NCBI GenBank assembly: GCA_000702845.1
Contig: JNKK01000004.1
Location: 1-64,000 of the forward strand
Source: Lachnospiraceae bacterium FE2018
GTDB lineage: Bacteria; Bacillota; Clostridia; Lachnospirales; Lachnospiraceae
Direction of reading: 5' to 3'
Length of the DNA stretch: 64,000 bases
The position numbers and the translations under genes are program-made. Below the pieces are notes generated by a model, which saw nothing but the letters and a program-made list of their open reading frames with translations, searched no databases and was not told where the DNA came from. Below are positions 38,519 through 47,565 of the stretch, one piece after another. Each line of letters begins with the position of its first letter. The first letter of the stretch is position 1.

Positions 38519-38528
38519 CGCGAAGGCA

Positions 38529-38655
38529 ATGAGCCCTGCCGGGACGAAAAAGACGGCTGTGCACGCTTGCGTGCAAACAGACGGATTTGAGTACCGATGG
38601 GGCGAAGCCCGCGTGCGAGCGTCTGAAAGACGCGAGAGACGCGAGCAGGGCTCAT
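38529..38655 (+). repeat. 127-bp multi-hairpin palindromic element after ilvC
   Basis: Perfect 11-bp outer arms, ATGAGCCCTGC (38529-38539) and GCAGGGCTCAT (38645-38655), enclose three separate hairpins: GCACGC-TT-GCGTGC (38561-38574), GGGC-GAA-GCCC (38600-38610) and GCGTCT-GAA-AGACGC (38619-38633). The cloverleaf-like layout is unlike a terminator, and a proper terminator follows at 38673. It has no reading frame of note. It resembles the pheS-pheT element in plan, though not clearly in sequence. Confidence 0.75.
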
Positions 38656-38672
38656 ATGTAATTGATTTAAGA

Positions 38673-38699
38673 AAAGGCAGCTTTGGCTGCCTTTTTCTT
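38673..38699 (+). terminator. Terminator of ilvN-ilvC
   Basis: AAAGGCAGC-TTTG-GCTGCCTTT followed by TTCTTT. It comes after the palindromic element. Confidence 0.8.
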
Positions 38700-38817
38700 T
38701 GTATAATTACCTTTCTGGAGGAAATGAATATTGGCAACAGATTACAGCGGGTGTTATCATATTCATATCAGAGGAATTGTGTGATTATGATCTGATGTTT
38801 TGAAAGGAGAGACGGTA

Positions 38818-39966
38818 ATGGCACTGAAATTTGGTATGGTTGGCGGCGGAATCGGTTCTTATATCGGAGATCATCATTATCTGGGCGCGACAATGGACAA
38901 TCTTGCGGAACTGGCTGCGGGATGCTTTTCAAGAAATCCGGAGAAAAACCGTGCATCCGCAGAAAAGCGGCTGATCAAAGATATGGACAGAGTCTACACC
39001 AGTTATCAGGAAATGGCTGAAAAAGAATCTGCGCGTCCGGACGGGATTGACTTTGTTTCAATTCTGACGCCGAACAATTCTCACTATGAGATAGCGAAAT
39101 GCTTTATTGAGCACGGCATCAGTGTCATGTGCGATAAGCCGCTCGCAAATACGATCGAGCAGGGCGAGGAACTTGTTCGTCTGGTGGAGGAAAACAATGT
39201 CCAGTTTGGTATGACATATACCTATACCGGATTTGCGGCATTCCGCCAGGGCCGGGAGATGATTAAAAAGGGTATGATCGGCGATATTCTGTACATCCGG
39301 GCAGAGTATCCGGAAGACTTTGGCATGAATATGGTTAACGATGACGGAAATCTGATTGAAACGGATGCGTGGCGTTTTGATCCGAAGCAGGTCGGCGCAT
39401 CGCTTGCGACGGCTGACATCGGCACGCATGCCGAGCAGGTGATTGCACAGTTTACAGGATTGTATATCAAGCGCGTGATTGCGAAGATGGACAATTATCC
39501 GAAGAATCTTGCACTGGACACCAATTCGACAATTTTGCTGGATTTTGGCGGCGGAATCAGCGGAGAGATCTGGGCTTCGATCATCGCGAGCGGACATGAG
39601 TGCGGAATGAAGATTTATGTGATCGGCACAAAGGGTTCGCTGGAGTGGTCAAATGAAACGCCGGAACGTTTGCTGTATACGCCAAAAGGACAGCCGACAC
39701 AGATTTACTCTTCCGGAACCGGAAGAGGATATCTGGAACCGGTTACACGGGAACTGGCGCGTGTAGCTTCGGGGCATCACGAAGGATATTTTGAAACCTT
39801 CGCGAATATATACCGGTCCTACATGGAGACGATGATTGCGAAAAAAGAAGGGCGGGATCCGGGACCGTTTACTTATCCGAACGTAAAAGACGGACTCCAT
39901 GGCATACGATTTGTACAGGCATGTGTGGAAAGCAACCGGAATGGGAATGTGTGGGTTGATGTCTGA
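38818..39966 (+). CDS. Gfo/Idh/MocA family oxidoreductase
   Basis: The 382-residue protein has an N-terminal Rossmann domain (FGMVGGGIGSYIG at about 5-17) and the family's CDKPLA motif near residue 107, where the Lys is usually catalytic. The C-terminal alpha/beta domain (about 130-370) has ADIGTHAEQV with a likely active-site His. The family oxidises or reduces sugars and sugar derivatives, usually with NAD(P); the substrate cannot be read from the sequence. I took the ATG at 38818 because GAAAGGAGAG precedes it. It stands alone, with no sugar genes beside it. Confidence 0.88.
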   Translation: MALKFGMVGGGIGSYIGDHHYLGATMDNLAELAAGCFSRNPEKNRASAEKRLIKDMDRVYTSYQEMAEKESARPDGIDFVSILTPNNSHYEIAKCFIEHGISVMCDKPLANTIEQGEELVRLVEENNVQFGMTYTYTGFAAFRQGREMIKKGMIGDILYIRAEYPEDFGMNMVNDDGNLIETDAWRFDPKQVGASLATADIGTHAEQVIAQFTGLYIKRVIAKMDNYPKNLALDTNSTILLDFGGGISGEIWASIIASGHECGMKIYVIGTKGSLEWSNETPERLLYTPKGQPTQIYSSGTGRGYLEPVTRELARVASGHHEGYFETFANIYRSYMETMIAKKEGRDPGPFTYPNVKDGLHGIRFVQACVESNRNGNVWVDV

Positions 39967-40022
39967 TACGGTCTGTCGGAAGCGAAAACGATGACGGTGA
40001 TTATAAAAGTGAAATAATCGGA

Positions 40023-40051
40023 TTGACTTAAAAGAAAAACCGGAGTATATT
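40023..40051 (+). promoter_or_regulatory. tRNA-Pro promoter
   Basis: TTGACT (40023-40028), 17 bp, TATATT (40046-40051), about 65 bp before the mature tRNA. Confidence 0.65.
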
Positions 40052-40116
40052 CCTATGTATGCAGTGTTGTTTACGATGCATACGTTAACTGTCCGGATCT
40101 GATTGCCGGACAGTAC

Positions 40117-40191
40117 CGGGGTGTGGCTCAGTTTGGTTAGAGCGCACGGCTGGGGGCCGTGAGGTCGCAGGTTCGAATCCTGTCACCCCGA
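40117..40191 (+). tRNA. tRNA-Pro (anticodon GGG)
   Basis: A 7-bp acceptor stem CGGGGTG/CACCCCG with discriminator A closes a standard cloverleaf. The D-arm reads GCTC...GAGC and the T-arm GCAGG-TTCGAAT-CCTGT. The anticodon stem CACGG/CCGTG encloses CTGGGGG, giving anticodon GGG for proline. CCA is not encoded. It is a single tRNA gene with its own promoter and terminator. Confidence 0.95.
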
Positions 40192-40196
40192 TACAG

Positions 40197-40247
40197 AAAA
40201 ACCCCTCACAGGTATCCATACAGCGATTCCTATGAGGGTGTTTTTGT
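40197..40247 (+). terminator. Terminator after tRNA-Pro
   Basis: AAAAACCCCTCA-x-AGG pairs with CCT-x-TGAGGG...TTTTT (one internal mismatch), with a T-run at the end. Confidence 0.7.
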
Positions 40248-40277
40248 ATCTGTCGTTGTAAAAAACAGAGAAGTACT

Positions 40278-41465
40278 ATGAATGAAAAAGCAAAAAAATA
40301 TCTGATCACCGATATCAGTCTGACGTTTCTTGCGCTCGGGATTTTTCATCTGATTCCCGGGACAGAGCTGCCCCTGATCCGTTCAGACTACGGGCTCACC
40401 TATCAGTTTGGCGGATTTATGCTGTCCGCGCAATCTGTCGGCGTACTGGCCGGCGGTCTGCTCGCAGGCATTCCGGCGAAATTGATCGGCGCGAAAAAAA
40501 CTTATCTGATATTCGAAATGGCTGCAATTTCAGGTCTTGTTCTGACCGTGCTGACCGGGCACCCTGCCGTGCTGATCATTTCGATGATCTGTCTCGGTAT
40601 GTCCAAGGGGAGCACCACCTATTTTGGAAATCAGATCACAAACAACCTCTCGGAAGATGCAAGCCTGACGAATCTGGTCAATGCCTTTTTTGCCGCGGGA
40701 GCATGTATCGCTCCGTTTATCGGCATACTTTGCGGCGCTTCCTGGCGCAAAGCCTATCTGATTACCATTGCATTCTGTTGCGCAGGTTTTCTGCACGGAC
40801 TCCGGACGGAAATCGGACCGGATGCCTACCGGGCAATCGGAGAGACAGACCAGAATGAACTTGCAGAGGATGGTGGTCATGCCGGTTCGGCATGGGGATT
40901 CCTGAAATCCGGCCAGTTCTGGCTCTGCGCAGTTATCATGTTCACATATATGTCACTTGAAGCGTCTATCATAGGGTGGATGGTTACATATCTGATGGAC
41001 TACGGTCAGACATCCAGAGGGTTTGCGCAGATGCTGGTCACGGTTCTCTGGGGTGTTCTTCTCATCGGAAGATTTATCTCGACGGCAGCTTCCAGACGTT
41101 ATCAGCCGCATCAGATGCTGGCGGTCATGTCTGCCGGGACAGCAGTGTTTTTCACCCTGATGATGTTCGGGCATTCAGTTGGAATTCTGACAGCCGGCGT
41201 GCTGGGACTGGGTCTGTCCATGGCAGGTATGTACGCGAGCTGTGTCGCGGGCACCGGCAGTCTTATGACAAAATATCCGCTGTGTATGGGCATTATGATC
41301 GCTTTGCCGGGAATCGGTCCGATTATTATGCCATCTGTAATCGGCAGTATTGCAGATCTTGTGGGAATTCACGCGGGTATGATGTATCTGTATAGTATGC
41401 TTGCGGTTATGCTGGCGGCGACGGCGCTTTATGTGCGGTATGCCGGCAGATTAAAAGGAGAGTGA
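40278..41465 (+). CDS. MFS transporter
   Basis: A 395-residue membrane protein with about twelve hydrophobic spans, a central polar loop near residues 185-205 and a short charged C-terminus. The pattern of Gly-rich helices (SVGVLAGGLLAGIPAKLIGAKK after helix 2) fits the major facilitator superfamily, closest in feel to sugar or efflux carriers. The substrate cannot be inferred. The small gene at 41473 begins 7 bp after the stop, with the ribosome site AAAAGGAG lying in the end of this gene, so the two are probably translated from one message. Confidence 0.85.
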   Translation: MNEKAKKYLITDISLTFLALGIFHLIPGTELPLIRSDYGLTYQFGGFMLSAQSVGVLAGGLLAGIPAKLIGAKKTYLIFEMAAISGLVLTVLTGHPAVLIISMICLGMSKGSTTYFGNQITNNLSEDASLTNLVNAFFAAGACIAPFIGILCGASWRKAYLITIAFCCAGFLHGLRTEIGPDAYRAIGETDQNELAEDGGHAGSAWGFLKSGQFWLCAVIMFTYMSLEASIIGWMVTYLMDYGQTSRGFAQMLVTVLWGVLLIGRFISTAASRRYQPHQMLAVMSAGTAVFFTLMMFGHSVGILTAGVLGLGLSMAGMYASCVAGTGSLMTKYPLCMGIMIALPGIGPIIMPSVIGSIADLVGIHAGMMYLYSMLAVMLAATALYVRYAGRLKGE

Positions 41466-41472
41466 AACGAAT

Positions 41473-41736
41473 ATGACGATTTATGAGTGGAATCTGAAGG
41501 GGAGAAGAATCTGTGGTTATCTGGAAGGAAGCGACCGGTATCCGGACGGAACCTATGTAGAGACTTCCGATATTATTTCGGCAGCTTTTGACGGCGCGCT
41601 GTTTCTTGTGAGAACGGAAAACTCGCTTTATGAATGTGAAGCGGATGATTACTGCGGAACGGAAGAAGAACTGGAGGCGTTTATCAGGAAAATCACACGG
41701 GAAAATACAAAGGATAACACCCGGGCGATCAAATAA
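41473..41736 (+). CDS. Small hypothetical protein
   Basis: An 87-residue soluble, acidic protein that I do not recognise. It has no signal peptide, membrane span or Cys cluster; two Cys (CEADDYC) lie near residues 55-61. The middle (ISAAFDGALFLVRTENSLYEC) looks like alternating beta strands, and the tail is charged and probably helical. A good ribosome site (AAAAGGAGAG) overlaps the end of the MFS gene, which it follows by 7 bp, so it is likely a real co-transcribed gene. Confidence 0.7.
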   Translation: MTIYEWNLKGRRICGYLEGSDRYPDGTYVETSDIISAAFDGALFLVRTENSLYECEADDYCGTEEELEAFIRKITRENTKDNTRAIK

Positions 41737-41804
41737 AGATTGTCTTTTCTACGTTCCTGTGATAAACTGTTAAAGTTATTGTTTCACGGGAGGAGATGTA
41801 GAGT

Positions 41805-43340
41805 ATGCAATCATCAACTATTGGTATCTTATTGGTAATGATCATTTATCTGGCCGGTATGATTACGATCGGATTTATGATGGCAAAGAAAAATGAAACG
41901 GTCAGCGACTTTTATCTCGGCGGCCGTAAGCTTGGTCCGTTTGTAACTGCCATGAGTGCAGAAGCGTCGGATATGAGCAGCTATCTGCTGATGGGTCTGC
42001 CGGGCCTTGCTTATATTTCGGGTGTCGCGGATGTCGGCTGGACAGCGATCGGTCTTGCTGTCGGAACATATTTAAACTGGCTGTTTGTGGCAAAACCGCT
42101 GCGCCGCTACACAGAGCGGACGAAGTCCATTACACTTCCGGCATTTTTCTCGGACCGCTACAAGGATGACAAGCGTATCCTGATGCTGATCGCCGCGGTC
42201 ATCATTATCATTTTCTTTATTCCGTATACAGGCTCCGGATTTGCAGCCTGCGGCAAGCTGTTTGCAAGTCTGTTTCATATGGATTATCATACGGCAATGA
42301 TTATCAGTGCCATTGTCATTATGGTTTATACGACGCTGGGCGGCTTTCTTGCAGCAAGTACGACGGACTTTCTGCAGAGCATTATCATGACAGTCGCGCT
42401 GATCGTGATCACGTTCTTTGGAATCAGTGTAGCCGGCGGAATGGGTGCAGTGATTGAAAACGCGAAGGCACTTCCGGGATATCTGAGTCTGTCACAGACA
42501 TATGATGCTGTCAGCGGAACTGCTTCACCATACGGACCGATCACAGTGCTTTCCACATGCGCATGGGGTCTGGGATATTTTGGTATGCCTCATATTCTGC
42601 TTCGCTTTATGGCGATTGAGGATGACGAGAAGCTTACGCTCTCAAGACGCGTCGCTTCCATCTGGGTTGTCATTTCCATGGGCGTTGCGATTCTGATTGG
42701 TGTCATCGGTCTTGCCATGTCCGCAAAAGGTGTCATCCCGGCACTGGAAGGCAACAACTCTGAGACGATTATCGTTGAAATTTCCGCTTTTCTGAGTCAG
42801 CATGGCATCCTGGCTGCAGTCATTGCAGGTATTGTTCTTTCCGGTATCCTTGCGGCTACGATGTCTACGGCAGATTCCCAGCTGCTCGCTGCTTCTTCGT
42901 CTGTCACGCATAATATTATGCATGAGTTTTTCCATGTGGAAATGACACCGAAGAAGATGATGAATGTTGCCCGTCTGAGTCTGCTCGGCATCGCAATTAT
43001 CGGTGTCGTAATTGCATGGAATCCTGACAGTTCTGTCTTCCAGATCGTATCTTTTGCATGGGCAGGATTCGGCGCGTCCTTCGGTCCGATCGTGCTGCTC
43101 GCGCTGTTCTGGAGACGTTCTAATAAATACGGGGCGCTTGCAGGACTGATTACAGGAAGCGTGATGATTTTTGTGTGGAAATACCTGGTCCGTCCGATCG
43201 GCGGTGCATGGAATATTTATGAGCTGCTTCCGGCTTTCATCCTTGCGATTGTTGTCAACGTGATTGTCAGCCTGGCGACTCCGGCACCTGAAAAAGCAGT
43301 CACCGACATTTACGACGAAGTGAGAGGCATGGGAAAGTAA
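41805..43340 (+). CDS. putP: Sodium:solute symporter, PutP (sodium/proline) type
   Basis: The 511-residue protein has the solute:sodium symporter fold with about 13 hydrophobic spans. Typical early blocks are NETVSDFYLGGRKLGPFVTA (near residue 30), AMSAEASDMSSYLLMGLPG (near 47) with the Na+-binding Ser/Asp region, and SGILAATMSTADSQLLAASS (near 345), as in PutP. These support Na+-coupled uptake of proline; another amino acid is possible. GGGAGGAG precedes the ATG. No proline catabolic gene is near, although a tRNA-Pro lies 1.6 kb upstream, which is probably chance. Confidence 0.88.
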   Translation: MQSSTIGILLVMIIYLAGMITIGFMMAKKNETVSDFYLGGRKLGPFVTAMSAEASDMSSYLLMGLPGLAYISGVADVGWTAIGLAVGTYLNWLFVAKPLRRYTERTKSITLPAFFSDRYKDDKRILMLIAAVIIIIFFIPYTGSGFAACGKLFASLFHMDYHTAMIISAIVIMVYTTLGGFLAASTTDFLQSIIMTVALIVITFFGISVAGGMGAVIENAKALPGYLSLSQTYDAVSGTASPYGPITVLSTCAWGLGYFGMPHILLRFMAIEDDEKLTLSRRVASIWVVISMGVAILIGVIGLAMSAKGVIPALEGNNSETIIVEISAFLSQHGILAAVIAGIVLSGILAATMSTADSQLLAASSSVTHNIMHEFFHVEMTPKKMMNVARLSLLGIAIIGVVIAWNPDSSVFQIVSFAWAGFGASFGPIVLLALFWRRSNKYGALAGLITGSVMIFVWKYLVRPIGGAWNIYELLPAFILAIVVNVIVSLATPAPEKAVTDIYDEVRGMGK

Positions 43341-43393
43341 GCAAGAAATCATAATTGGTTTATTGACTTGGAATACAATTTCATGGGCATCTG

Positions 43394-43402
43394 TGGTATA
43401 AT
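43394..43402 (+). promoter_or_regulatory. thrC promoter (extended -10)
   Basis: TGGTATAAT at 43394-43402 is a consensus extended -10. A TTGACT at 43363-43368 is too far upstream (28 bp) to act as its -35. The leader that follows (about 43409-43579, 170 nt) holds two short hairpins, CCTGC/GCAGG at 43453-43466 and GCGGTC/GACCGC at 43491-43505, but no riboswitch class I recognise. Confidence 0.55.
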
Positions 43403-43579
43403 CAGGTGGGATTTTGTCCGCTGCACATCCGGCAGGGCGGAGGCGGTCAGGTCCTGCTGCCGCAGGTGTCTTTTTACGTGTATACAATGCGCGGTCATAG
43501 ACCGCAGACATGTCAGCCTGTCAAAGTGCGGGTGAAAAGCACTTACGGACATATATTTAGAAAACAAACGGAGGATCCT

Positions 43580-45070
43580 ATGGATATTTTATATCACAGC
43601 ACCCGGGGTGACGCTTCTGAAATCACCGCTTCCCAGGCAGTTCTGAACGGTCTTGCACCAGACGGCGGCCTTTACGTACCGGCGCAGATCCCTCTGCTGG
43701 AGACAGCACCGGAGGCAATGACAGCAATGTCTTATCAGGAAGTTGCATACGAAGTGATGCATCGTTTTCTGACTGACTATACGGAAGAAGAACTGAAGCA
43801 GTGTATCGCAGGTGCATATGACAGCAAGTTTGACACACCGGAGATTGCTCCGCTGAAGAAAGCAGGCAGCGCATATTATCTGGAGCTGTTCCACGGCGCG
43901 ACGATCGCATTTAAGGATATGGCGCTGTCAATTCTGCCGCATCTGATGACGACAGCGGCCAGAAAGAACGGTGTCACGGATAAAATCGTAATCCTGACAG
44001 CTACTTCCGGAGATACCGGAAAGGCGGCGATGGCAGGTTTTGCAGATGTGCCGGGCACTGAGATTATTGTGTTCTATCCGAAAGACGGTGTAAGTCCTGT
44101 ACAGGAACGTCAGATGGTTACCCAGAAGGGCGAAAACACACACGTCGTCGCGATCCGCGGCAATTTCGATGACGCACAGACAGGCGTCAAGAAGCTGTTC
44201 GGAGATGCTGCGCTGGCAGAACAGCTTTCCGCCGCAGGCATGCGTTTCAGTTCGGCGAATTCCATCAACATCGGACGTCTGGTACCTCAGATCGCCTATT
44301 ACGTCTACGCCTATGTAAGACTGCTTGCAGACGGAAAGATCCAGGCAGGCGAAGTCATTAACGTCGTTGTTCCGACCGGAAATTTCGGCAATATTCTTGC
44401 GGCTTATTATGCAAAGCAGATGGGAATGCCATTCGGAAAACTGATCTGCGCATCCAATCAGAATAATGTGCTCTCGGATTTCTTCAAGGGCGGAACCTAC
44501 GATAAAAACAGACCGTTTTATACTTCTTCTTCTCCTTCTATGGACATTCTTGTGTCCAGCAATCTGGAGCGTCTGCTTTACCGCATCTGCGGTGATGACA
44601 CCGGAACAGTAGCAGAATGGATGCGGCAGCTGACTTCCGACGGCGTTTATTCCGTTCCGGCACAGATGCAGGAGGGGCTGGCGGATTTCTACGGAAATTA
44701 CGCAGGAGAAGACGCTGTATCCGAACGGATTCACGCGCTGTATCAGGAGACCGGTTATGTGCTGGATCCTCACACGGCAGTCGCATCTGCTGTATATGAG
44801 ATGTACCGCAAAGAAACCGGAGATGATAAACCTGCAGTGATCGCTTCTACCGCAAGCCCGTTCAAATTTGCGCGCAGTGTTCTGCATGCAATTGATGCAG
44901 AGAGATATGATGCGATGACAGATCTGGAACAGTTTGATGCACTTGCAGATGTTGCAGGTCTGAAGACACCGGCTGCAATCGAAGAGATCAAGACAGCGCC
45001 GGTCCGCCACGACATGGTAGTGGATATTCCGGAAATGAGAGATGCAGTCTGCAGCATTCTGAAGCTGTAA
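43580..45070 (+). CDS. thrC: Threonine synthase
   Basis: A PLP enzyme that converts O-phosphohomoserine to threonine. The 496-residue protein has the family start (LYHSTRGD), the PLP lysine K112 in HGATIAFKDMALS, TSGDTGKAA near residue 150, and the Gly-rich VVPTGNFGNILA near residue 267, which holds the cofactor phosphate. I chose the ATG at 43580 (behind CGGAGG) rather than the in-frame ATG at 43406, which would add 58 unrelated residues read from the leader. No terminator was found before cobT, 67 bp on, so read-through into the cobalamin genes is possible. Threonine also feeds the CobD branch. Confidence 0.95.
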   Translation: MDILYHSTRGDASEITASQAVLNGLAPDGGLYVPAQIPLLETAPEAMTAMSYQEVAYEVMHRFLTDYTEEELKQCIAGAYDSKFDTPEIAPLKKAGSAYYLELFHGATIAFKDMALSILPHLMTTAARKNGVTDKIVILTATSGDTGKAAMAGFADVPGTEIIVFYPKDGVSPVQERQMVTQKGENTHVVAIRGNFDDAQTGVKKLFGDAALAEQLSAAGMRFSSANSINIGRLVPQIAYYVYAYVRLLADGKIQAGEVINVVVPTGNFGNILAAYYAKQMGMPFGKLICASNQNNVLSDFFKGGTYDKNRPFYTSSSPSMDILVSSNLERLLYRICGDDTGTVAEWMRQLTSDGVYSVPAQMQEGLADFYGNYAGEDAVSERIHALYQETGYVLDPHTAVASAVYEMYRKETGDDKPAVIASTASPFKFARSVLHAIDAERYDAMTDLEQFDALADVAGLKTPAAIEEIKTAPVRHDMVVDIPEMRDAVCSILKL

Positions 45071-45137
45071 TCATCTGTGTGCTCCGTAGCGCAGCATTGT
45101 AATACTATATTTTTCGAGAGGAAATGATACGTCAGTC

Positions 45138-46217
45138 ATGATAACAGAACAGAATCTGACAGCGCTGATTGCTGATACAATCCGTGCTGTCAGGCCTTCG
45201 GACCAGAGGGCAGTGGAAGGTACAAAAAAGCGGTGGGATGCAATTGCAAAGCCGCTGAACAGTCTGGGAATGTTTGAGAAAATCATTTCGGGGATTGCCG
45301 GCACCCAGGGTTCTCCGTCTGTCACACTGCGGGACCGCACACTGGTTGTTTTCTGCGCAGATAACGGAATTGTGGAAGAAAATGTGACGCAGACAGGGCA
45401 GGATGTTACAGCCAAAGTCGCTGCAAACCTTGCAGGCGGGCAGGCGACAGCAGCGATTTTCTGCCGGGAGTCAGACGTCAGGATTCTTCCTGTTGATGTC
45501 GGTATGGTTCAGGATGTTGCAATCCGCACCGAAAAGCAGGCATACGGTACAAAGAACTTTGCCAAAACAGATGCCATGACGAGAGAAGAAGCTCTGCAGA
45601 CCATCGAGACTGGAATCCGGCTCGCACAGGAACTGGCTGCAGAAGGCAATCACATCCTGATGATCGGCGAGATGGGTATCGGAAACACTTCGACAAGCAG
45701 TGCGATAACGGCTGTTCTGCTTGATATCCCGGCTGCAGAGATTACCGGCCGCGGTGCCGGACTGTCGGATGCAGGTCTTCTTCACAAGCAGGAGGTTCTT
45801 ACCCGGGCAATTGCTGCACGCAGAGCAGATCCGTCAGATCCGGTCGATGTACTGGCAAAGGTGGGTGGATTTGATATTGCTGCCATGACAGGATTGATCC
45901 TTGGCGCAGCATCGCTTCACATTCCGGTGATTCTGGACGGATTTATCTCTGCTGTCGGTGCACTTCTGGCCGTCAGACTTTGCCCGGCTGCGAAGGAGTG
46001 TCTGGTTCCGTCCCACAGCTCCAGCGAACCCGGCGCCAATATCGTGCTGGATGCACTGCAGCTGAATGCGCCGCTGCAGGCGGATATGCGTCCGGGTGAG
46101 GGATGCGGTGCCGTTATGATGCTGCGGATGCTGGATATGATTCTGCATATTTATCAGGAAATGCCGACATTCGAAGATATATCGATAGACGCATATCAGT
46201 CTTATACAGAGAGGTGA
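45138..46217 (+). CDS. cobT: Nicotinate-nucleotide:dimethylbenzimidazole phosphoribosyltransferase
   Basis: It activates the lower ligand base of cobalamin as alpha-ribazole phosphate. The 359-residue protein has the family's Asn/Asp-rich VVFCADNGIVEENV near residue 73, GEMGIGNTSTSSA near residue 177 and SHSSSEPGA near residue 295 before the catalytic Glu region. GAGAGG lies 13 bp before the ATG. It opens a run of fourteen cobalamin genes in one direction, mostly overlapping or a few bases apart, and is followed by cobU after 3 bp. Confidence 0.95.
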   Translation: MITEQNLTALIADTIRAVRPSDQRAVEGTKKRWDAIAKPLNSLGMFEKIISGIAGTQGSPSVTLRDRTLVVFCADNGIVEENVTQTGQDVTAKVAANLAGGQATAAIFCRESDVRILPVDVGMVQDVAIRTEKQAYGTKNFAKTDAMTREEALQTIETGIRLAQELAAEGNHILMIGEMGIGNTSTSSAITAVLLDIPAAEITGRGAGLSDAGLLHKQEVLTRAIAARRADPSDPVDVLAKVGGFDIAAMTGLILGAASLHIPVILDGFISAVGALLAVRLCPAAKECLVPSHSSSEPGANIVLDALQLNAPLQADMRPGEGCGAVMMLRMLDMILHIYQEMPTFEDISIDAYQSYTER

Positions 46218-46220
46218 GTT

Positions 46221-46790
46221 ATGGTACATCTTGTTACGGGCGGATCCGGAAGCGGAAAATCCGCGTATGCGGAGGAGCAGGTCCTTCAGCTCGGGGAAGG
46301 CAGACGGATTTATCTGGCAACGATGCAGGTAAATGATGAGGAGAGTGTTCTGCGCGTCGCAAAGCACCGTGAAATGCGGAAAGAGAAAACGTTTGAGACA
46401 ATTGAGCGCACAGATACACTGGAGAACCTGGAGATTCCTGATGACAGTATCGTATTACTGGAGTGTGTCTCCAATCTGTTGGCAAATGAAATGTTTATGC
46501 CCGGAAAATCCGGCATTCACGCGGTCAGCGCCGTGATTGACGGGATCGAGCACATCCAAAGACATGCAAGGCACCTGGTAATTGTCACGAACGAAGTTTT
46601 TTCTTCGGGCGTCGCGTACGGCGGTATGACGCGTGTCTACCTGGAGTTTCTCGGTATTATCAATCAGCATCTGGGGAGAACAGCGGATATGGTCACGGAA
46701 GTGGTTTTCGGCATTCCAATTCCGGTAAAGCGTCCGGGAGAAGGAATTATCCGACAGAACAGATTGTTCCATGAGGTCGCGGCAAAATGA
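46221..46790 (+). CDS. cobU: Adenosylcobinamide kinase / adenosylcobinamide-phosphate guanylyltransferase
   Basis: It phosphorylates adenosylcobinamide and then adds GMP, preparing it for loop assembly by CobS. The 189-residue protein has the P-loop GGSGSGKS at 7-14, a His in VAKHREMR near residue 53 that would carry the GMP, and IVTNEVFSSGV near residue 119. It ends with the GIPIPVKR stretch. Full length for the family. It overlaps cobS by 4 bp (ATGA). Confidence 0.93.
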   Translation: MVHLVTGGSGSGKSAYAEEQVLQLGEGRRIYLATMQVNDEESVLRVAKHREMRKEKTFETIERTDTLENLEIPDDSIVLLECVSNLLANEMFMPGKSGIHAVSAVIDGIEHIQRHARHLVIVTNEVFSSGVAYGGMTRVYLEFLGIINQHLGRTADMVTEVVFGIPIPVKRPGEGIIRQNRLFHEVAAK

Positions 46791-47545
46791 GAAGGCTTTT
46801 GAAAAGCTGTATTCTGGCATTTTCCTATTATACGAAGATCCCGATGCCGGAACTGCAGTACGGGGAGCATGACGGAGACTATATGTTCTGTTTTTTTCCG
46901 TTGATCGGGATTCTGATCGGCGCGGCGGAAACACTGTGGCTGCGGATCAGCCAGGCGGCCGGTTCGGGAATGCTCCTGACGGCAGCAATCGCCGTGGCTC
47001 TTCCGGTTCTGATCACCGGCGGAATCCATCTGGACGGACTTCTGGACGCATCTGATGCAATTGCTTCCTGGAAATCAAGAGAAGAGCGGCTTGAAATCAT
47101 GCACGATACGCATCCCGGTGCATTTGCGGTGATCACCTGTGCGGTCTTTCTGATCCTTGCACTCGGCGGGGCGGCAGATGCATCCGTTAATTTTCCGGAA
47201 TCAGCATGGTTTATTTTCACATCCGGCAGAGTGTTCACTTCCATTCTTGTCGTCTTTGAACCGCCGGCAGGCAAATCCGGCATGTTATACAGCTGCACAA
47301 AACAGGCAGCTTCGAAAGCAGTTCTTCTCAGTACAGCTGTATACGCTGCAGTGCTCACTGTCATATCATTCCGACTGATGGTTCTGATTCTGTGGCTGAA
47401 ACTGGTAATTGCCGGCCTGATTGTCTTTTTTATTTACAAATACTATATCCGGCGGACATTCGGCGGCATTACCGGCGATCTGGCCGGGTGCTTTCTGTCG
47501 GTTTACGAACTGATACTGGTTTTAACAGCAGCATTTCTCCATTGA
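46787..47545 (+). CDS. cobS: Adenosylcobinamide-GDP ribazoletransferase (cobalamin synthase)
   Basis: A membrane enzyme that joins adenosylcobinamide-GDP with alpha-ribazole (phosphate), closing the nucleotide loop. The 252-residue protein begins with SFYYTKIPMP-like SYYTKIPMP. It carries the Mg-binding GGIHLDGLLDASDA near residue 77 and ends with FGGITGDLAGCFLSVYEL near residue 225; several hydrophobic spans lie between. Normal family length. It starts within the end of cobU and is followed after 20 bp by the short CobU-like gene. Confidence 0.93.
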   Translation: MRRLLKSCILAFSYYTKIPMPELQYGEHDGDYMFCFFPLIGILIGAAETLWLRISQAAGSGMLLTAAIAVALPVLITGGIHLDGLLDASDAIASWKSREERLEIMHDTHPGAFAVITCAVFLILALGGAADASVNFPESAWFIFTSGRVFTSILVVFEPPAGKSGMLYSCTKQAASKAVLLSTAVYAAVLTVISFRLMVLILWLKLVIAGLIVFFIYKYYIRRTFGGITGDLAGCFLSVYELILVLTAAFLH

Positions 47546-47565
47546 TTTTAGAAAAGAGGTAACAT

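Noticed and set aside
43928-45010. A 360-residue minus-strand frame inside thrC
   Set aside because: Antisense to a well-conserved enzyme, Cys-rich and without recognisable motifs.
45071-45137. Cobalamin riboswitch before cobT
   Set aside because: The gap is only 67 bp and contains no B12-box-like sequence, too short for the known class.
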